A DNA stretch of 16,208 nucleotides from the NCBI GenBank assembly GCA_025358235.1, contig JANYKH010000303.1, positions 1-16,208 on the forward strand, given 5' to 3'. The translations under genes and the position numbers were made by a program. A model generated the notes under the pieces. The model had not been told where the DNA came from and ran no database searches. It saw only the letters and a list, made by a program, of their open reading frames with translations. This DNA comes from Chloroflexota bacterium (GTDB taxonomy: Bacteria; Chloroflexota; Dehalococcoidia; Dehalococcoidales; RBG-16-60-22). Of the stretch, positions 8,115 through 14,639 are shown piece by piece; positions within the stretch are counted from its first letter, which is position 1; each line of letters begins with the position of its first letter.

Positions 8115-8131
8115 AACGTTTAGTGTGGGGA

Positions 8132-8223
8132 TGGCGGAGGGGGTGGGATTCGAACCCACGGTACTCCATAAGAAGTACAACGGTTTTCAAGACCGTCACC
8201 ATAAGCCGCTCGGACACCCCTCC
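8132..8223 (-). tRNA. trnS(UGA): tRNA-Ser (anticodon UGA), CCA end encoded
   Basis: Read on the minus strand the gene starts GGAGGGGTGTCCGAGCGG. The acceptor stem GGAGGGG (8217-8223) pairs perfectly with CCCCTCC (8136-8142), the discriminator base is G, and CCA is encoded at 8132-8134. The anticodon arm ACGGT-CTTGAAA-ACCGT places TGA in the loop. The T arm is GTGGG-TTCGAAT-CCCAC. A long variable arm (GTACT...AGTAC) marks it as a class II serine tRNA. The gene is complete. Its 5' end faces the integrase gene of the neighbouring element. Confidence 0.97.
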
Positions 8224-8237
8224 ATGTTAGAAACTGA

Positions 8238-8304
8238 AGCTAACTATAACCTTGGCGGGCTGGCAAAGTTCGGGAAAATACAAAATAGCTAACGGATAGC
8301 TAAC
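8238..8304. repeat. Three AGCTAAC direct repeats between tRNA and integrase
   Basis: AGCTAAC occurs at 8238-8244, 8287-8293 and 8298-8304; the last two belong to a longer 9-base repeat, ATAGCTAAC at 8285-8293 and 8296-8304, set 11 bases (about one helical turn) apart. The last overlaps the integrase stop. Short direct repeats at helical spacing beside an integrase and tRNA are what arm-type integrase or Xis binding sites look like, but this is inference. Confidence 0.45.
8243..8248 (-). promoter_or_regulatory. Possible -10 box for the tRNA-Ser gene
   Basis: On the minus strand TATAGT (8248-8243) lies 19 bases before the tRNA 5' end, a usual distance for a tRNA promoter. A convincing -35 at 17 bases was not found; TTGCCA is only 12 bases away. 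If real, the promoter sits at or beyond the presumed element junction. Confidence 0.3.
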
Positions 8305-9478
8305 CAACTTTATTTTCCAGCCCATTTTTAGCCTCGGGTATTAAATCCAGATCATCGAACTTCCGGGCCGCGGCTTCTTGCATTCCCGGAGCGATATGCG
8401 AGTAAGTATCCAAGGTCACTGATATTGTAGCATGACCTAAACGCTCTTGCACTATCTTAGGGTGTGCTCCTTGCTTTAACATCAACGAGGCGTGGGTATG
8501 TCGGGCGTCGTGGAAACGGATCGGTTTCACTCCGGCTTTAACGGCCAGTAAGGGCCAGGCTCGCGTTACGGTGTTTGGTCTGATCGGCTTCCCGTTACCG
8601 TCCCCGAATACCAGCTCATCTTCGGGGATCTTCCTACCGACCTTTTCGGCTTCTGTATCACGCGCTTCCCTGTATTGGGTCATAACCAGGGCGGCAGACG
8701 GCGGCAGCGCGATAGTTCGGCGGCTCTTGGCTGTCTTGGGCTGCCGGTAGATATAGCTACCATCCCTGAGTTGGTGAACAGTCCGGTTAATTGAGACCTG
8801 GCAGTAGATCAGGTCTACGTCTTCCCATCTGAGGGCTAGGAGTTCACTCCGGCGCGCGCCGGTGTAGAGGGCCAAGACATAAAGGGCATAATACCGAGTC
8901 TCCCGGGCGGCCTCAAGGAACTGCTTTACTTCGTCCTCGTTCCAGACGACCATCTGGGGCTTTTCAGCATGGGGCGGGTCTACGTTATCTGCTACGTTCC
9001 TGAATACCAGCCCCCATTTGCAGGCCGTCTCTAGGGCCTTGTGGATGGCCATGTGATGATGGCGGACGGATTGGGCACTTAGCCCGCCAGAGCCGTTGCA
9101 GCGCCCGTTTTCGAGGGTTTCCGCATAGTAGCGCCTGACATGTTCCGGCTTTAACTTTGATAAAGGGATTACTCCCATCTTGGGGATTAAATGCTCGTTA
9201 ATGATTGAGGCGTATCCCTCGTAGGTACGCGGGGCCAGGTTGGGTAAAGCGTATTCTTTCAGCCAATGCTCAAGGAATTCGCCAAAAGTGACCTTGCTGG
9301 GGTTTATGAGTGAGCCGGTGTCCTTCTGGTGCAGGGCATCGGTCAAAACCTTTTCCGCTTCCGGCTTGGTCCCCTTTACCGATATCCAACGCTGTTTACG
9401 CTTGCCGTTCGCGTCCCTGCCAAGGTCCAGAACCACCGTCCAGCTATTCTTATACCGCTTTACTAGATGGCCTCTCAT
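8300..9478 (-). CDS. int: Site-specific tyrosine recombinase (phage-type integrase)
   Basis: A 392-residue protein of standard length for phage and ICE integrases. The N-terminal ~55 residues form an arm-type DNA-binding domain (RYKNSWTVVLDLG...KRKQRWISVKG). A SAM-like core-binding domain follows at ~64-165 (FGEFLEHWLKEYA...), then the catalytic domain. Catalytic residues are all present: Arg209 (TGARRSE), a beta-hairpin lysine in QPKTAKSRR (~248-251), His323 and Arg326 (HDARHTHASL), His349 (ERLGHATISVT) and the nucleophile Tyr359 (DTYSH). It should cut and rejoin DNA at att sites to integrate and, with the HTH protein at 11301, excise the element. A GGAGGT site lies seven bases before the ATG. 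The start overlaps the stop of the 508-residue gene by four bases (ATGA), so the two are co-translated. It reads toward the tRNA, ending 76 bases from it. Confidence 0.96.
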   Translation of the reverse strand: MRGHLVKRYKNSWTVVLDLGRDANGKRKQRWISVKGTKPEAEKVLTDALHQKDTGSLINPSKVTFGEFLEHWLKEYALPNLAPRTYEGYASIINEHLIPKMGVIPLSKLKPEHVRRYYAETLENGRCNGSGGLSAQSVRHHHMAIHKALETACKWGLVFRNVADNVDPPHAEKPQMVVWNEDEVKQFLEAARETRYYALYVLALYTGARRSELLALRWEDVDLIYCQVSINRTVHQLRDGSYIYRQPKTAKSRRTIALPPSAALVMTQYREARDTEAEKVGRKIPEDELVFGDGNGKPIRPNTVTRAWPLLAVKAGVKPIRFHDARHTHASLMLKQGAHPKIVQERLGHATISVTLDTYSHIAPGMQEAAARKFDDLDLIPEAKNGLENKVG

Positions 9479-11001
9479 GACTGACCTCCATTCGGCGTAC
9501 TGGTAAGCTTTTCATATTGTGCTTTAACTTCTCGCCATTCTGTAGGACCATAAGAACTGCTTTTTTTATGCCTGGGATGCCGTTTAACCCATTCGTCTCT
9601 AATAGTTGTCCAAAAATCTTTGATTGTCCCTGACGCATAAGTATCAGGCGGCCCGCCTTGACTTTGGACTAGGTCAAGAAACTCTTGTGTACGTTCTTTT
9701 CGCTTATTCTCCAATTCACTCTTTACTTTTTGGTCTGCCTCTTTGAGGGCTTTGATATCATCCCCGTCCTCATCATCACAGATAAATCTTACCTGTGTCT
9801 CGCTATTAAAGCCGGGATGGGCGCTCAACAGTTCGGCGGCGTGCAATTTCCGCCAGGTCGCCATTTGCTCTTCCGTGACTTCATAGCCAACTGTTTTTAG
9901 TAAAGTTGCATTAAAAGGGATTTGAGGCAAGTTGGCTTTGGACTGTATTTCCCACTCCTCGATGAAAGAACCAGTCAAAGGAGGTTCGAGTAGGAGACGC
10001 CGTATATTATCTGTTTTAACCCATTGAATAGTCTTACTTCTTATTCTCAACTGCCGGGAATACATAGAATCGTCAAGGAAGCCGCCCGAGTCCGGCATGA
10101 ACCCCCCGTCCTCCCTACTTTGCCGTACCTTTTCAAAATATCGTGTAATTCTTTCACCTCGCGGCAGATTGTTCCATAGTGGGCCTTTGCTCAAGTAGGC
10201 CAGCCAATACGCTGCTACCAAGTCAGAATCTTCCAGCAGCACCTCGTCCGGAAGGTCATCACCACCCATCATCTCCAGATGCCGGGGCGGTTCAGCCCGG
10301 ACGTGCTGCCATACGGCTTGTTCAACGGAATGAACACTGTTTGGAGGCGCTATCAGCGAACCTCCGGCCTTTTGTATTTTCTCTAATACCTCCGGCTCAA
10401 GTGCGACCTTATAAACTTTGTCCAGTCTTAATGCGGTGTTATGTTCCCAGGGAGGAAAGAATTGAGAATCAGCATTGTTAGAGTTAAAATGCTCCTCTTT
10501 GGCATTTTCTGAGCAAATTTCAAGAAGACTGTAATACCATGAATTCCGGAGCATTTCAAGATTTTTAGAAACTTTAGCCGAGTATTGACCCTTTGGGCTA
10601 TTATCAGGCGCGAAAGAATAAACGGGAAACTTAGGTAAATATCTCAAATATGTAACCCATCTTGCCTGCCTCACAGTTAAGGGACGGTCCAGTGCCAGAG
10701 AAAAACGCCAAATCTCGAACAATTCCCCGGTTTGTTTGGGATCCAAACCATTTTCCAGAGAGGCAGCAATAGACCAGGGGTTGTCAAGTGGGTCAGGTTC
10801 TGCCCTAGCGGCATTTATCAATTTTTCGAGCGTTCCATCCTCAGGGCAAAGTTCGCCTTGTTCCTTTATCAATTTTTTAATCAGTGGAACGAGGGCTGTC
10901 GCTACGAGATTTCTGTTTTGCGGGGCCCGTGCCTGATTTTTAATTAACGCATGAATCCAAGAAGGATAGCCTGGCCGCCCTCTTTTCGGTATTTTCTGCA
11001 T
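9475..11001 (-). CDS. Unrecognised 508-residue protein, coupled to the integrase
   Basis: A soluble, charged protein without signal peptide or membrane segment. The N-terminus is basic (MQKIPKRGRPGYPSW), which could touch DNA. The middle is rich in tryptophan and aromatic residues (for example QARWVTYLRYLP and AYWLAYLSKGPLW). A lysine/glutamate-rich helix that could be a coiled coil lies near residues 425-450. I find no Walker, HNH, RVD or other catalytic motif by eye, and I do not recognise the family. GGAG seven bases before the ATG supports the start. Its stop overlaps the integrase start, so the pair forms one minus-strand operon divergent from the regulatory and replication genes. The coupling suggests an accessory function in integration/excision or in element maintenance, but that is inference only. 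Confidence 0.88.
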   Translation of the reverse strand: MQKIPKRGRPGYPSWIHALIKNQARAPQNRNLVATALVPLIKKLIKEQGELCPEDGTLEKLINAARAEPDPLDNPWSIAASLENGLDPKQTGELFEIWRFSLALDRPLTVRQARWVTYLRYLPKFPVYSFAPDNSPKGQYSAKVSKNLEMLRNSWYYSLLEICSENAKEEHFNSNNADSQFFPPWEHNTALRLDKVYKVALEPEVLEKIQKAGGSLIAPPNSVHSVEQAVWQHVRAEPPRHLEMMGGDDLPDEVLLEDSDLVAAYWLAYLSKGPLWNNLPRGERITRYFEKVRQSREDGGFMPDSGGFLDDSMYSRQLRIRSKTIQWVKTDNIRRLLLEPPLTGSFIEEWEIQSKANLPQIPFNATLLKTVGYEVTEEQMATWRKLHAAELLSAHPGFNSETQVRFICDDEDGDDIKALKEADQKVKSELENKRKERTQEFLDLVQSQGGPPDTYASGTIKDFWTTIRDEWVKRHPRHKKSSSYGPTEWREVKAQYEKLTSTPNGGQS

Positions 11002-11049
11002 TTATTTCTCCGTGATAGCTAGAATAAATTCCTTGTAGGCGTGTATTAT

Positions 11050-11066
11050 TTCATATTTAATATGAA
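11050..11066. promoter_or_regulatory. Palindromic operator candidate in the divergent control region
   Basis: TTCATAT-TTA-ATATGAA is a perfect 7-bp inverted repeat with a 3-base centre, between the divergent starts at 11001 and 11104. It overlaps a TTTAAT -10-like hexamer (11056-11061) with a weak TTGTAG 17 bases upstream. The position and symmetry suit binding of the dimeric XRE regulator encoded immediately downstream, giving autoregulation and control of the integrase operon. Confidence 0.45.
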
Positions 11067-11103
11067 TATACATGAACTAAGAATTTATTTCAAGGAGGTA
11101 TTA

Positions 11104-11301
11104 ATGGCTCCCAATAAATTAAAGGAAATGAGGGAAAAAGCTGGATTATCTCAAGTTGAGTTGGCCCGGCGGGCGCGGATGGCCTCGCAAAATCTTAGCG
11201 CTATAGAAGGGGGGAAGCTACTCCCGTGGCCTAAAGTGAAAAAGGCCCTCGCAAAGGCTTTGAAGACTACTGAAAAAGAACTGTTCCGGGAGGTGGAGTA
11301 A
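11104..11301 (+). CDS. XRE-family helix-turn-helix regulator
   Basis: A 65-residue protein consisting almost entirely of one Cro/C1-type HTH domain: LKEMREKAGLSQVELARRARMASQNLSAIEGGK (~6-38), with recognition helix around residues 27-35, then two short helices. I chose the ATG at 11104 because AAGGAGG (11092-11098) precedes it at ideal spacing; an upstream in-frame ATG at 11041 has none. As the first gene of the rightward operon and adjacent to a palindrome, it is the likely master switch (repressor) of integration versus replication. The next gene begins on the last base of its stop codon. Confidence 0.92.
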   Translation: MAPNKLKEMREKAGLSQVELARRARMASQNLSAIEGGKLLPWPKVKKALAKALKTTEKELFREVE

Positions 11302-11492
11302 TGACAGAAACCGGGCAAGATTTATGCCTGACGGTGGCCGAGGCCGCGAAGTTGATTCACGTTAGCCGGAATCAGGCATACGCCCTTGTATCTGAAGGTA
11401 GGCTCCCCGTGATCAGATTCAGCGAACGGTGTATCAGAGTTCCCCGCGCAGCCCTTCAAAAAATGATGGACGAGGCCAGGGTAAGCGCCTGA
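11301..11492 (+). CDS. Excisionase-type (HTH_17/MerR-like) DNA-binding protein
   Basis: A 63-residue protein built of one winged-helix domain of the excisionase family: LTVAEAAKLIHVSRNQAYALVSEGRLPVIRFSERCIRVPRAAL. The helix-turn-helix comes first (~10-31), then the wing and the typical 'R.p..al..' ending. Such proteins bend DNA at att sites and turn integrase toward excision, or act as small regulators. Its start overlaps the XRE stop by one base (TAATG) and its stop overlaps the next start (TGATG), so it is part of a tightly packed operon. A role as Xis is favoured by the integrase nearby but is not proven. Confidence 0.88.
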   Translation: MTETGQDLCLTVAEAAKLIHVSRNQAYALVSEGRLPVIRFSERCIRVPRAALQKMMDEARVSA

Positions 11493-12115
11493 TGACTTAC
11501 GCAGACACAACGGTAATAGAACATCTTGCCCAGTCACGCAATTACCGGGGCTGGCGCACTCCGGACCTGGTATGTGAGGCGGACAATATGCGCGGCCAGT
11601 ACGAGGACATAGCAGCCTGCCCCTTTATCCTGGAGGCTGAAACGCCAACCGGATGCACGCAGGAAGAGTACATAGACGATTCTCTTTTTTACTTGAGGGC
11701 TTCTATTGAAAGCATCCTAAAGGAGATTAATCGGCGCGAGACGATGCAGCTATCGAATGTGATTCTCGGCAAATCAATCATTGAAGCAATCAAGGAAAAG
11801 ACCGGTGAACAAGGCTTGATAGATGCGATCTCATGGTACTGCCAAATTGAAACTCATCACAACATCTGGAAATTTAAATGCACGGTCCACGGAGACGGGC
11901 ATGACCGAGACGCATCCGGCGTCATTTATCTTAAGGAGATCCGCTGGCACTGTTACGGGTGCAATAAGGGCGGGGATATCTTCGATGCGGTAATGCACTT
12001 CGAGCACGTACCTATGAGTGAGGCCATTAAGAAGTTGGCCAGATACACCGGAATTGATACCAGGCCATTCCAGCCAAAACCGATTCCACAAGCTCAAGGC
12101 GGTGTGATTGTATGA
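11492..12115 (+). CDS. CHC2 zinc-finger primase-like protein (zinc domain only)
   Basis: A 207-residue protein if started at the ATG that overlaps the previous stop (TGATG at 11490-11494); an upstream in-frame start at 11429 would overlap the excisionase gene needlessly. Residues ~125-190 match the CHC2 zinc-binding domain of DnaG-type primases: Cys130-x2-His133 and Cys154-x2-Cys157, the 'WHCYGCNKGGDIFDAV' core, and the helix 'EAIKKLARYTGI'. The N-terminal ~110 residues are not recognised. No TOPRIM or other primase catalytic domain is present, so it cannot prime alone and probably partners with the downstream helicase or a host or element-encoded primase. It overlaps the helicase gene by four bases. 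Confidence 0.88.
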   Translation: MTYADTTVIEHLAQSRNYRGWRTPDLVCEADNMRGQYEDIAACPFILEAETPTGCTQEEYIDDSLFYLRASIESILKEINRRETMQLSNVILGKSIIEAIKEKTGEQGLIDAISWYCQIETHHNIWKFKCTVHGDGHDRDASGVIYLKEIRWHCYGCNKGGDIFDAVMHFEHVPMSEAIKKLARYTGIDTRPFQPKPIPQAQGGVIV

Positions 12116-13404
12116 CGAAAACCCCCATCAATAAGCCAGAAATCACCATTGGAATTAATAGGTACTCCTACTGGTGGAGTGATATAGCAGTCCGAGTTCA
12201 GGTAGACCGGATCGAGGATGAGGGCATGGGGGAGGTGTCCGTTTACCAAGAGACCGATACCCGGCGGCTTCTAACTCTTTCCCGTGTCAACCTCATGTCT
12301 AACCAGTCTTGCAGCCAGTTGTCCAAGCGCCTGGAAAAGAACCTCCCCGACGTGGACTGGGACAGCCTGATAACCTGCGTTGCCTACATTACCATGGAGG
12401 AACACCGGAAAGGTGAGCCCGCGGTCCCGATCGGCAAAAAACCAGCCGTTATGAAAATTGAGTACCAACTGTACCCAATTCTGGAGATGAACCAGCCCAC
12501 GACGCTATATTCCATCGGCGGAAGCGGAAAGTCGTATACCGCGGACTTAATCGCCTGTCTGGTGCAACTAGGGGCTACGGGCTTCCCCGGGAGCCCGAAA
12601 CTGTGGCTGCCGACTCCCGCCAATGTTTTATACCTGGACTGGGAGGCCTCTTTTCAGGACCATGAGCGCCGGGTGTGGGCCATAAAGAAAGGTCTGGGGA
12701 TAACTACCGAAGAGACGTTCTTATACAGGCGGTGTTTTCAGCCCCTAGTGAACGATCTCCCTGCAATACAGCGGATGGTCTCTGATAACAAGATAGGACT
12801 GGTTATCATTGACTCCCAGATGGCCGCCTCCGGGAATGGGCAGGACCCGGCTCAGCAAGCCAGTCAATATTATAACGCCTTGCGGTCACTCCACTGTACC
12901 AGTTTGACCATTGACCATGTTAACAAATCTGACTGGAAGGGTAACGGTAGCGAGTCCACTGGCCCTTACGGCAGCGTGGTTAAGTACAACAGGAGCCGAT
13001 CCCAGTTCGAGTTACGGAAGTCCCAGACCGTCGGCAGCGGCTTCCTGGAATTGTCCCTTATACATCGGAAAAACAATGACGGCAGGTTGCTGCAGCCCAT
13101 GGGCATCCGCATTAACTTTAACGAGGATGCGGCCGGGGACCTTGACAGCGTGACCTTCACCAACTGCGAGGTGGCGGATAATCCCGTGCCGCCGTGCACA
13201 CTCAGCGTACCGGAACAAATTTTAGCTTATCTCAAACGAAGCTCCGGCTACGTCAAGGACATTGCCGAGGCTATCGACAAGACGGAATCTCATGTACGCA
13301 AAGAATTGACCGCTCTGAGGGCAAAGAACAAAGTTGTGAACATCGGTGATAACAAATGGGGCTTAGCCTATAAAGGAGAAGAATTACCAATTACTAATTA
13401 CTAA
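12112..13404 (+). CDS. RepA-like AAA ATPase (replicative-helicase loader/helicase type) with C-terminal winged helix
   Basis: A 430-residue RecA-like/AAA_25-type ATPase of the plasmid RepA class. Walker A is in TLYSIGGSGKSYTADLIA (~131-148); a VLYLDWEAS block follows (~172-180); Walker B is GLVIIDSQMAAS (~229-240); and a TSLTIDHVNKSD block (~263-274) carries the sensor-like histidine. Residues ~365-415 form a winged HTH (PEQILAYLKRSSGYVKDIAEAIDKTESHVRKELTALRAKNKVV). The first ~115 residues are unassigned. In plasmids and mobile elements such proteins unwind the origin and work with a primase, as here, where the primase-like gene overlaps it by four bases. Remarkably, its last codons already lie within the AGTAATT repeat array, so gene end and probable origin are fused. 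The C-terminal winged helix is a candidate for recognising those repeats. Confidence 0.88.
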   Translation: MTKTPINKPEITIGINRYSYWWSDIAVRVQVDRIEDEGMGEVSVYQETDTRRLLTLSRVNLMSNQSCSQLSKRLEKNLPDVDWDSLITCVAYITMEEHRKGEPAVPIGKKPAVMKIEYQLYPILEMNQPTTLYSIGGSGKSYTADLIACLVQLGATGFPGSPKLWLPTPANVLYLDWEASFQDHERRVWAIKKGLGITTEETFLYRRCFQPLVNDLPAIQRMVSDNKIGLVIIDSQMAASGNGQDPAQQASQYYNALRSLHCTSLTIDHVNKSDWKGNGSESTGPYGSVVKYNRSRSQFELRKSQTVGSGFLELSLIHRKNNDGRLLQPMGIRINFNEDAAGDLDSVTFTNCEVADNPVPPCTLSVPEQILAYLKRSSGYVKDIAEAIDKTESHVRKELTALRAKNKVVNIGDNKWGLAYKGEELPITNY

Positions 13405-13556
13405 ATTACTAACCACCCCTAAAGGGGGGGTGGTAGTAAGTAATTAAGGAAATTACAGGTGTAATTACACAGTAATTGAAGCTAAAAATAGACCTTAGTA
13501 ATTGATGAGTAATTTTGAGGTAGTAATTTTGACAGTAATTTTGACAGTAATTTTGA
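13389..13556. repeat. Iteron-like AGTAATT array, candidate replication origin
   Basis: Ten copies of one 7-mer occur in 168 bases. The first three are in inverted orientation (AATTACT at 13389, 13396 and 13404) and seven are direct (AGTAATT at 13439, 13471, 13497, 13508, 13522, 13534 and 13546). The last four extend to AGTAATTTTGA, and the final three repeat with an exact 12-bp period. The palindrome GTGTAATTACAC (13459-13470) and a hairpin (13406-13439) lie between the two orientations. The stretch is AT-rich, as expected for an opening region, and sits directly after a RepA-like helicase. This layout matches plasmid iteron origins by analogy; origin function is inferred. Confidence 0.7.
13406..13439. 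terminator. Strong GC hairpin inside the repeat array, at the end of the helicase operon
   Basis: ACCACCCC (13412-13419) pairs with GGGGTGGT (13427-13434). After one bulged A, TTACT (13406-13410) pairs with AGTAA (13435-13439), giving 13 bp around a 7-base loop. There is no T-tract after it, so it may terminate the rep operon poorly; it could equally be a single-strand origin or primase recognition structure within the replication region. Confidence 0.5.
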
Positions 13557-13660
13557 AAACACTCAAGGAAAAACACCCCTTGCCGCCCCGGGTGCCCATG
13601 CTCTTGAGAGACAAGTTGGAATTTATATACGACTCGGAATCGAGATGAGGAGAAGCGAAA

Positions 13661-14026
13661 ATGATAGAACGCAACAGGTGCAAAAGTACAACCTCAACAG
13701 GGAACCCCTGCAAAGGGTTAGCCCTTCGGGATGGATACTGCTTCAGCCACTCTCCGTCATTAGAAGAGAAAAGAGACCAAGCCCGTTCGCAGGGCGGTAA
13801 GAACAGCGCCAAGATAGCCCGCCTTCGGTCGCTGGTACCCCCGCGCTTGATAGAGGTTTACGACAAGCTGGAGAACGCGCTCGGTGAAGTGCATCAAGGA
13901 AAACTTAACCCCGGACAAGCACAGGCCATGGCGTCGATCGCACGGGCAATGGTGGCCGTCCTGACAGCCGGGGAACTGGAGGAAAGAGTACGTTCGCTTG
14001 AGGACAATTCAAAGGAAAATAGATAG
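13661..14026 (+). CDS. Small protein with N-terminal Cys/His zinc-like motif
   Basis: 121 residues, preceded by an AGGAGA ribosome site (13648-13653). The N-terminus reads NRCKSTTSTGNPCKGLALRD and continues GYCFSHSP. Cys7, Cys17, Cys27 and His30 are spaced like the short zinc-binding module found in many phage and mobile-element small proteins ('C..tt..G.pC...a...g.C..H'). The rest is helical and charged and ends in a likely coiled coil (ELEERVRSLEDNSKE). DNA binding or a regulatory role is possible; function is unknown. It is the first gene after the repeat array and starts a run of small same-strand genes. Confidence 0.8.
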   Translation: MIERNRCKSTTSTGNPCKGLALRDGYCFSHSPSLEEKRDQARSQGGKNSAKIARLRSLVPPRLIEVYDKLENALGEVHQGKLNPGQAQAMASIARAMVAVLTAGELEERVRSLEDNSKENR

Positions 14027-14040
14027 GTACGGAGAATCAA

Positions 14041-14325
14041 ATGAACATATTAAAGCGAATTGAAATTCTCGAACGAAACAGGTCAGAAGAGCATGAAGAT
14101 TGTAACCGAATAATCGCCATTGACTGTTCCATTTCAAAGCCAGAACCACCAACCGAAGAGCAAATCACCAAATGGCTGAACGATACCGGGCTGTGTAAAG
14201 GGTGCAATGGCGGGTGTGGTCTGGTGTGGGACGGTTCTACTTTCCGCACTCTTAACCTCAACCGCCCCGGCGAGGGTAATAACTTTACGGTTTTACCTGG
14301 CCATGAATACCCAGTGAGGAAATAA
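14041..14325 (+). CDS. Unrecognised 94-residue protein with coiled-coil start and Cys cluster
   Basis: The N-terminus (MNILKRIEILERNR) looks like a short coiled coil and closely resembles that of the next gene (MNLKARVEKLEQAR), suggesting a common origin of the two starts. Three cysteines, CKGCNGGC, around residues 52-59 could bind a metal with Cys21 or Cys29. A GGAG site (14031-14034) precedes the ATG. It lies 14 bases after the previous stop, in the same transcript. No family is recognised. Confidence 0.7.
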   Translation: MNILKRIEILERNRSEEHEDCNRIIAIDCSISKPEPPTEEQITKWLNDTGLCKGCNGGCGLVWDGSTFRTLNLNRPGEGNNFTVLPGHEYPVRK

Positions 14326-14329
14326 AACG

Positions 14330-14632
14330 ATGAATCTTAAAGCCAGAGTCGAGAAGTTAGAGCAGGCCCGCACATCGGGAACCGGTATTGAATACGTGAT
14401 TGTCCTCATGGATGGGAACGATCCCCGAGACCGTGACGTAACTGATGAAGATATCGCGGCTGCTCAGGCTATATTCGAGGACAAATACCGGAAAGCGTTC
14501 AACGAAGCCACGGTGTACACGGCGGTTCCCACGCTCGAATTTATGAACGGTTCAATATTTACGTTCATTAAAGACGAGAGAATCGAGATTGGCCATTACG
14601 AACCAAAGAAAAATAGGGAAGCAAAGGAGTAA
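14330..14632 (+). CDS. Unrecognised 100-residue acidic protein
   Basis: It starts four bases after the previous stop, with GAGG about ten bases upstream. It opens with a predicted short coiled coil (MNLKARVEKLEQAR) shared with its neighbour, followed by a beta strand (IEYVIVLMD) and the acidic helix DVTDEDIAAAQAIFEDKY. No catalytic motif is visible. It is probably an element-specific small protein of unknown function. Confidence 0.7.
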   Translation: MNLKARVEKLEQARTSGTGIEYVIVLMDGNDPRDRDVTDEDIAAAQAIFEDKYRKAFNEATVYTAVPTLEFMNGSIFTFIKDERIEIGHYEPKKNREAKE

Positions 14633-14639
14633 AAGAATC

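Noticed and set aside
8115..8180. N-terminal extension of the Cdd1-like gene through the tRNA
   Set aside because: It would place coding sequence inside the tRNA-Ser gene; the ATG at 8112-8114 starts where the family does.
7811..8292. Plus-strand frames across the Cdd1 and tRNA region
   Set aside because: They are antisense to a recognised protein and cross the tRNA; no ribosome site is present.
9240..10947. Plus-strand frames opposite the integrase operon
   Set aside because: They are antisense to the integrase and the 508-residue gene, which have good ribosome sites and coupled overlap.
13508..13556. Possible CRISPR array
   Set aside because: The units are only 11-12 bp with almost no spacer between them, and no cas gene is present; the iteron-like reading fits better.
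13495..13812. Minus-strand open frame of 105 codons over the repeat array
   Set aside because: Its C-terminal ITVKITVKIT repeat is only the translation of the 12-bp DNA repeats, and it overlaps the better-supported plus-strand gene at 13661.
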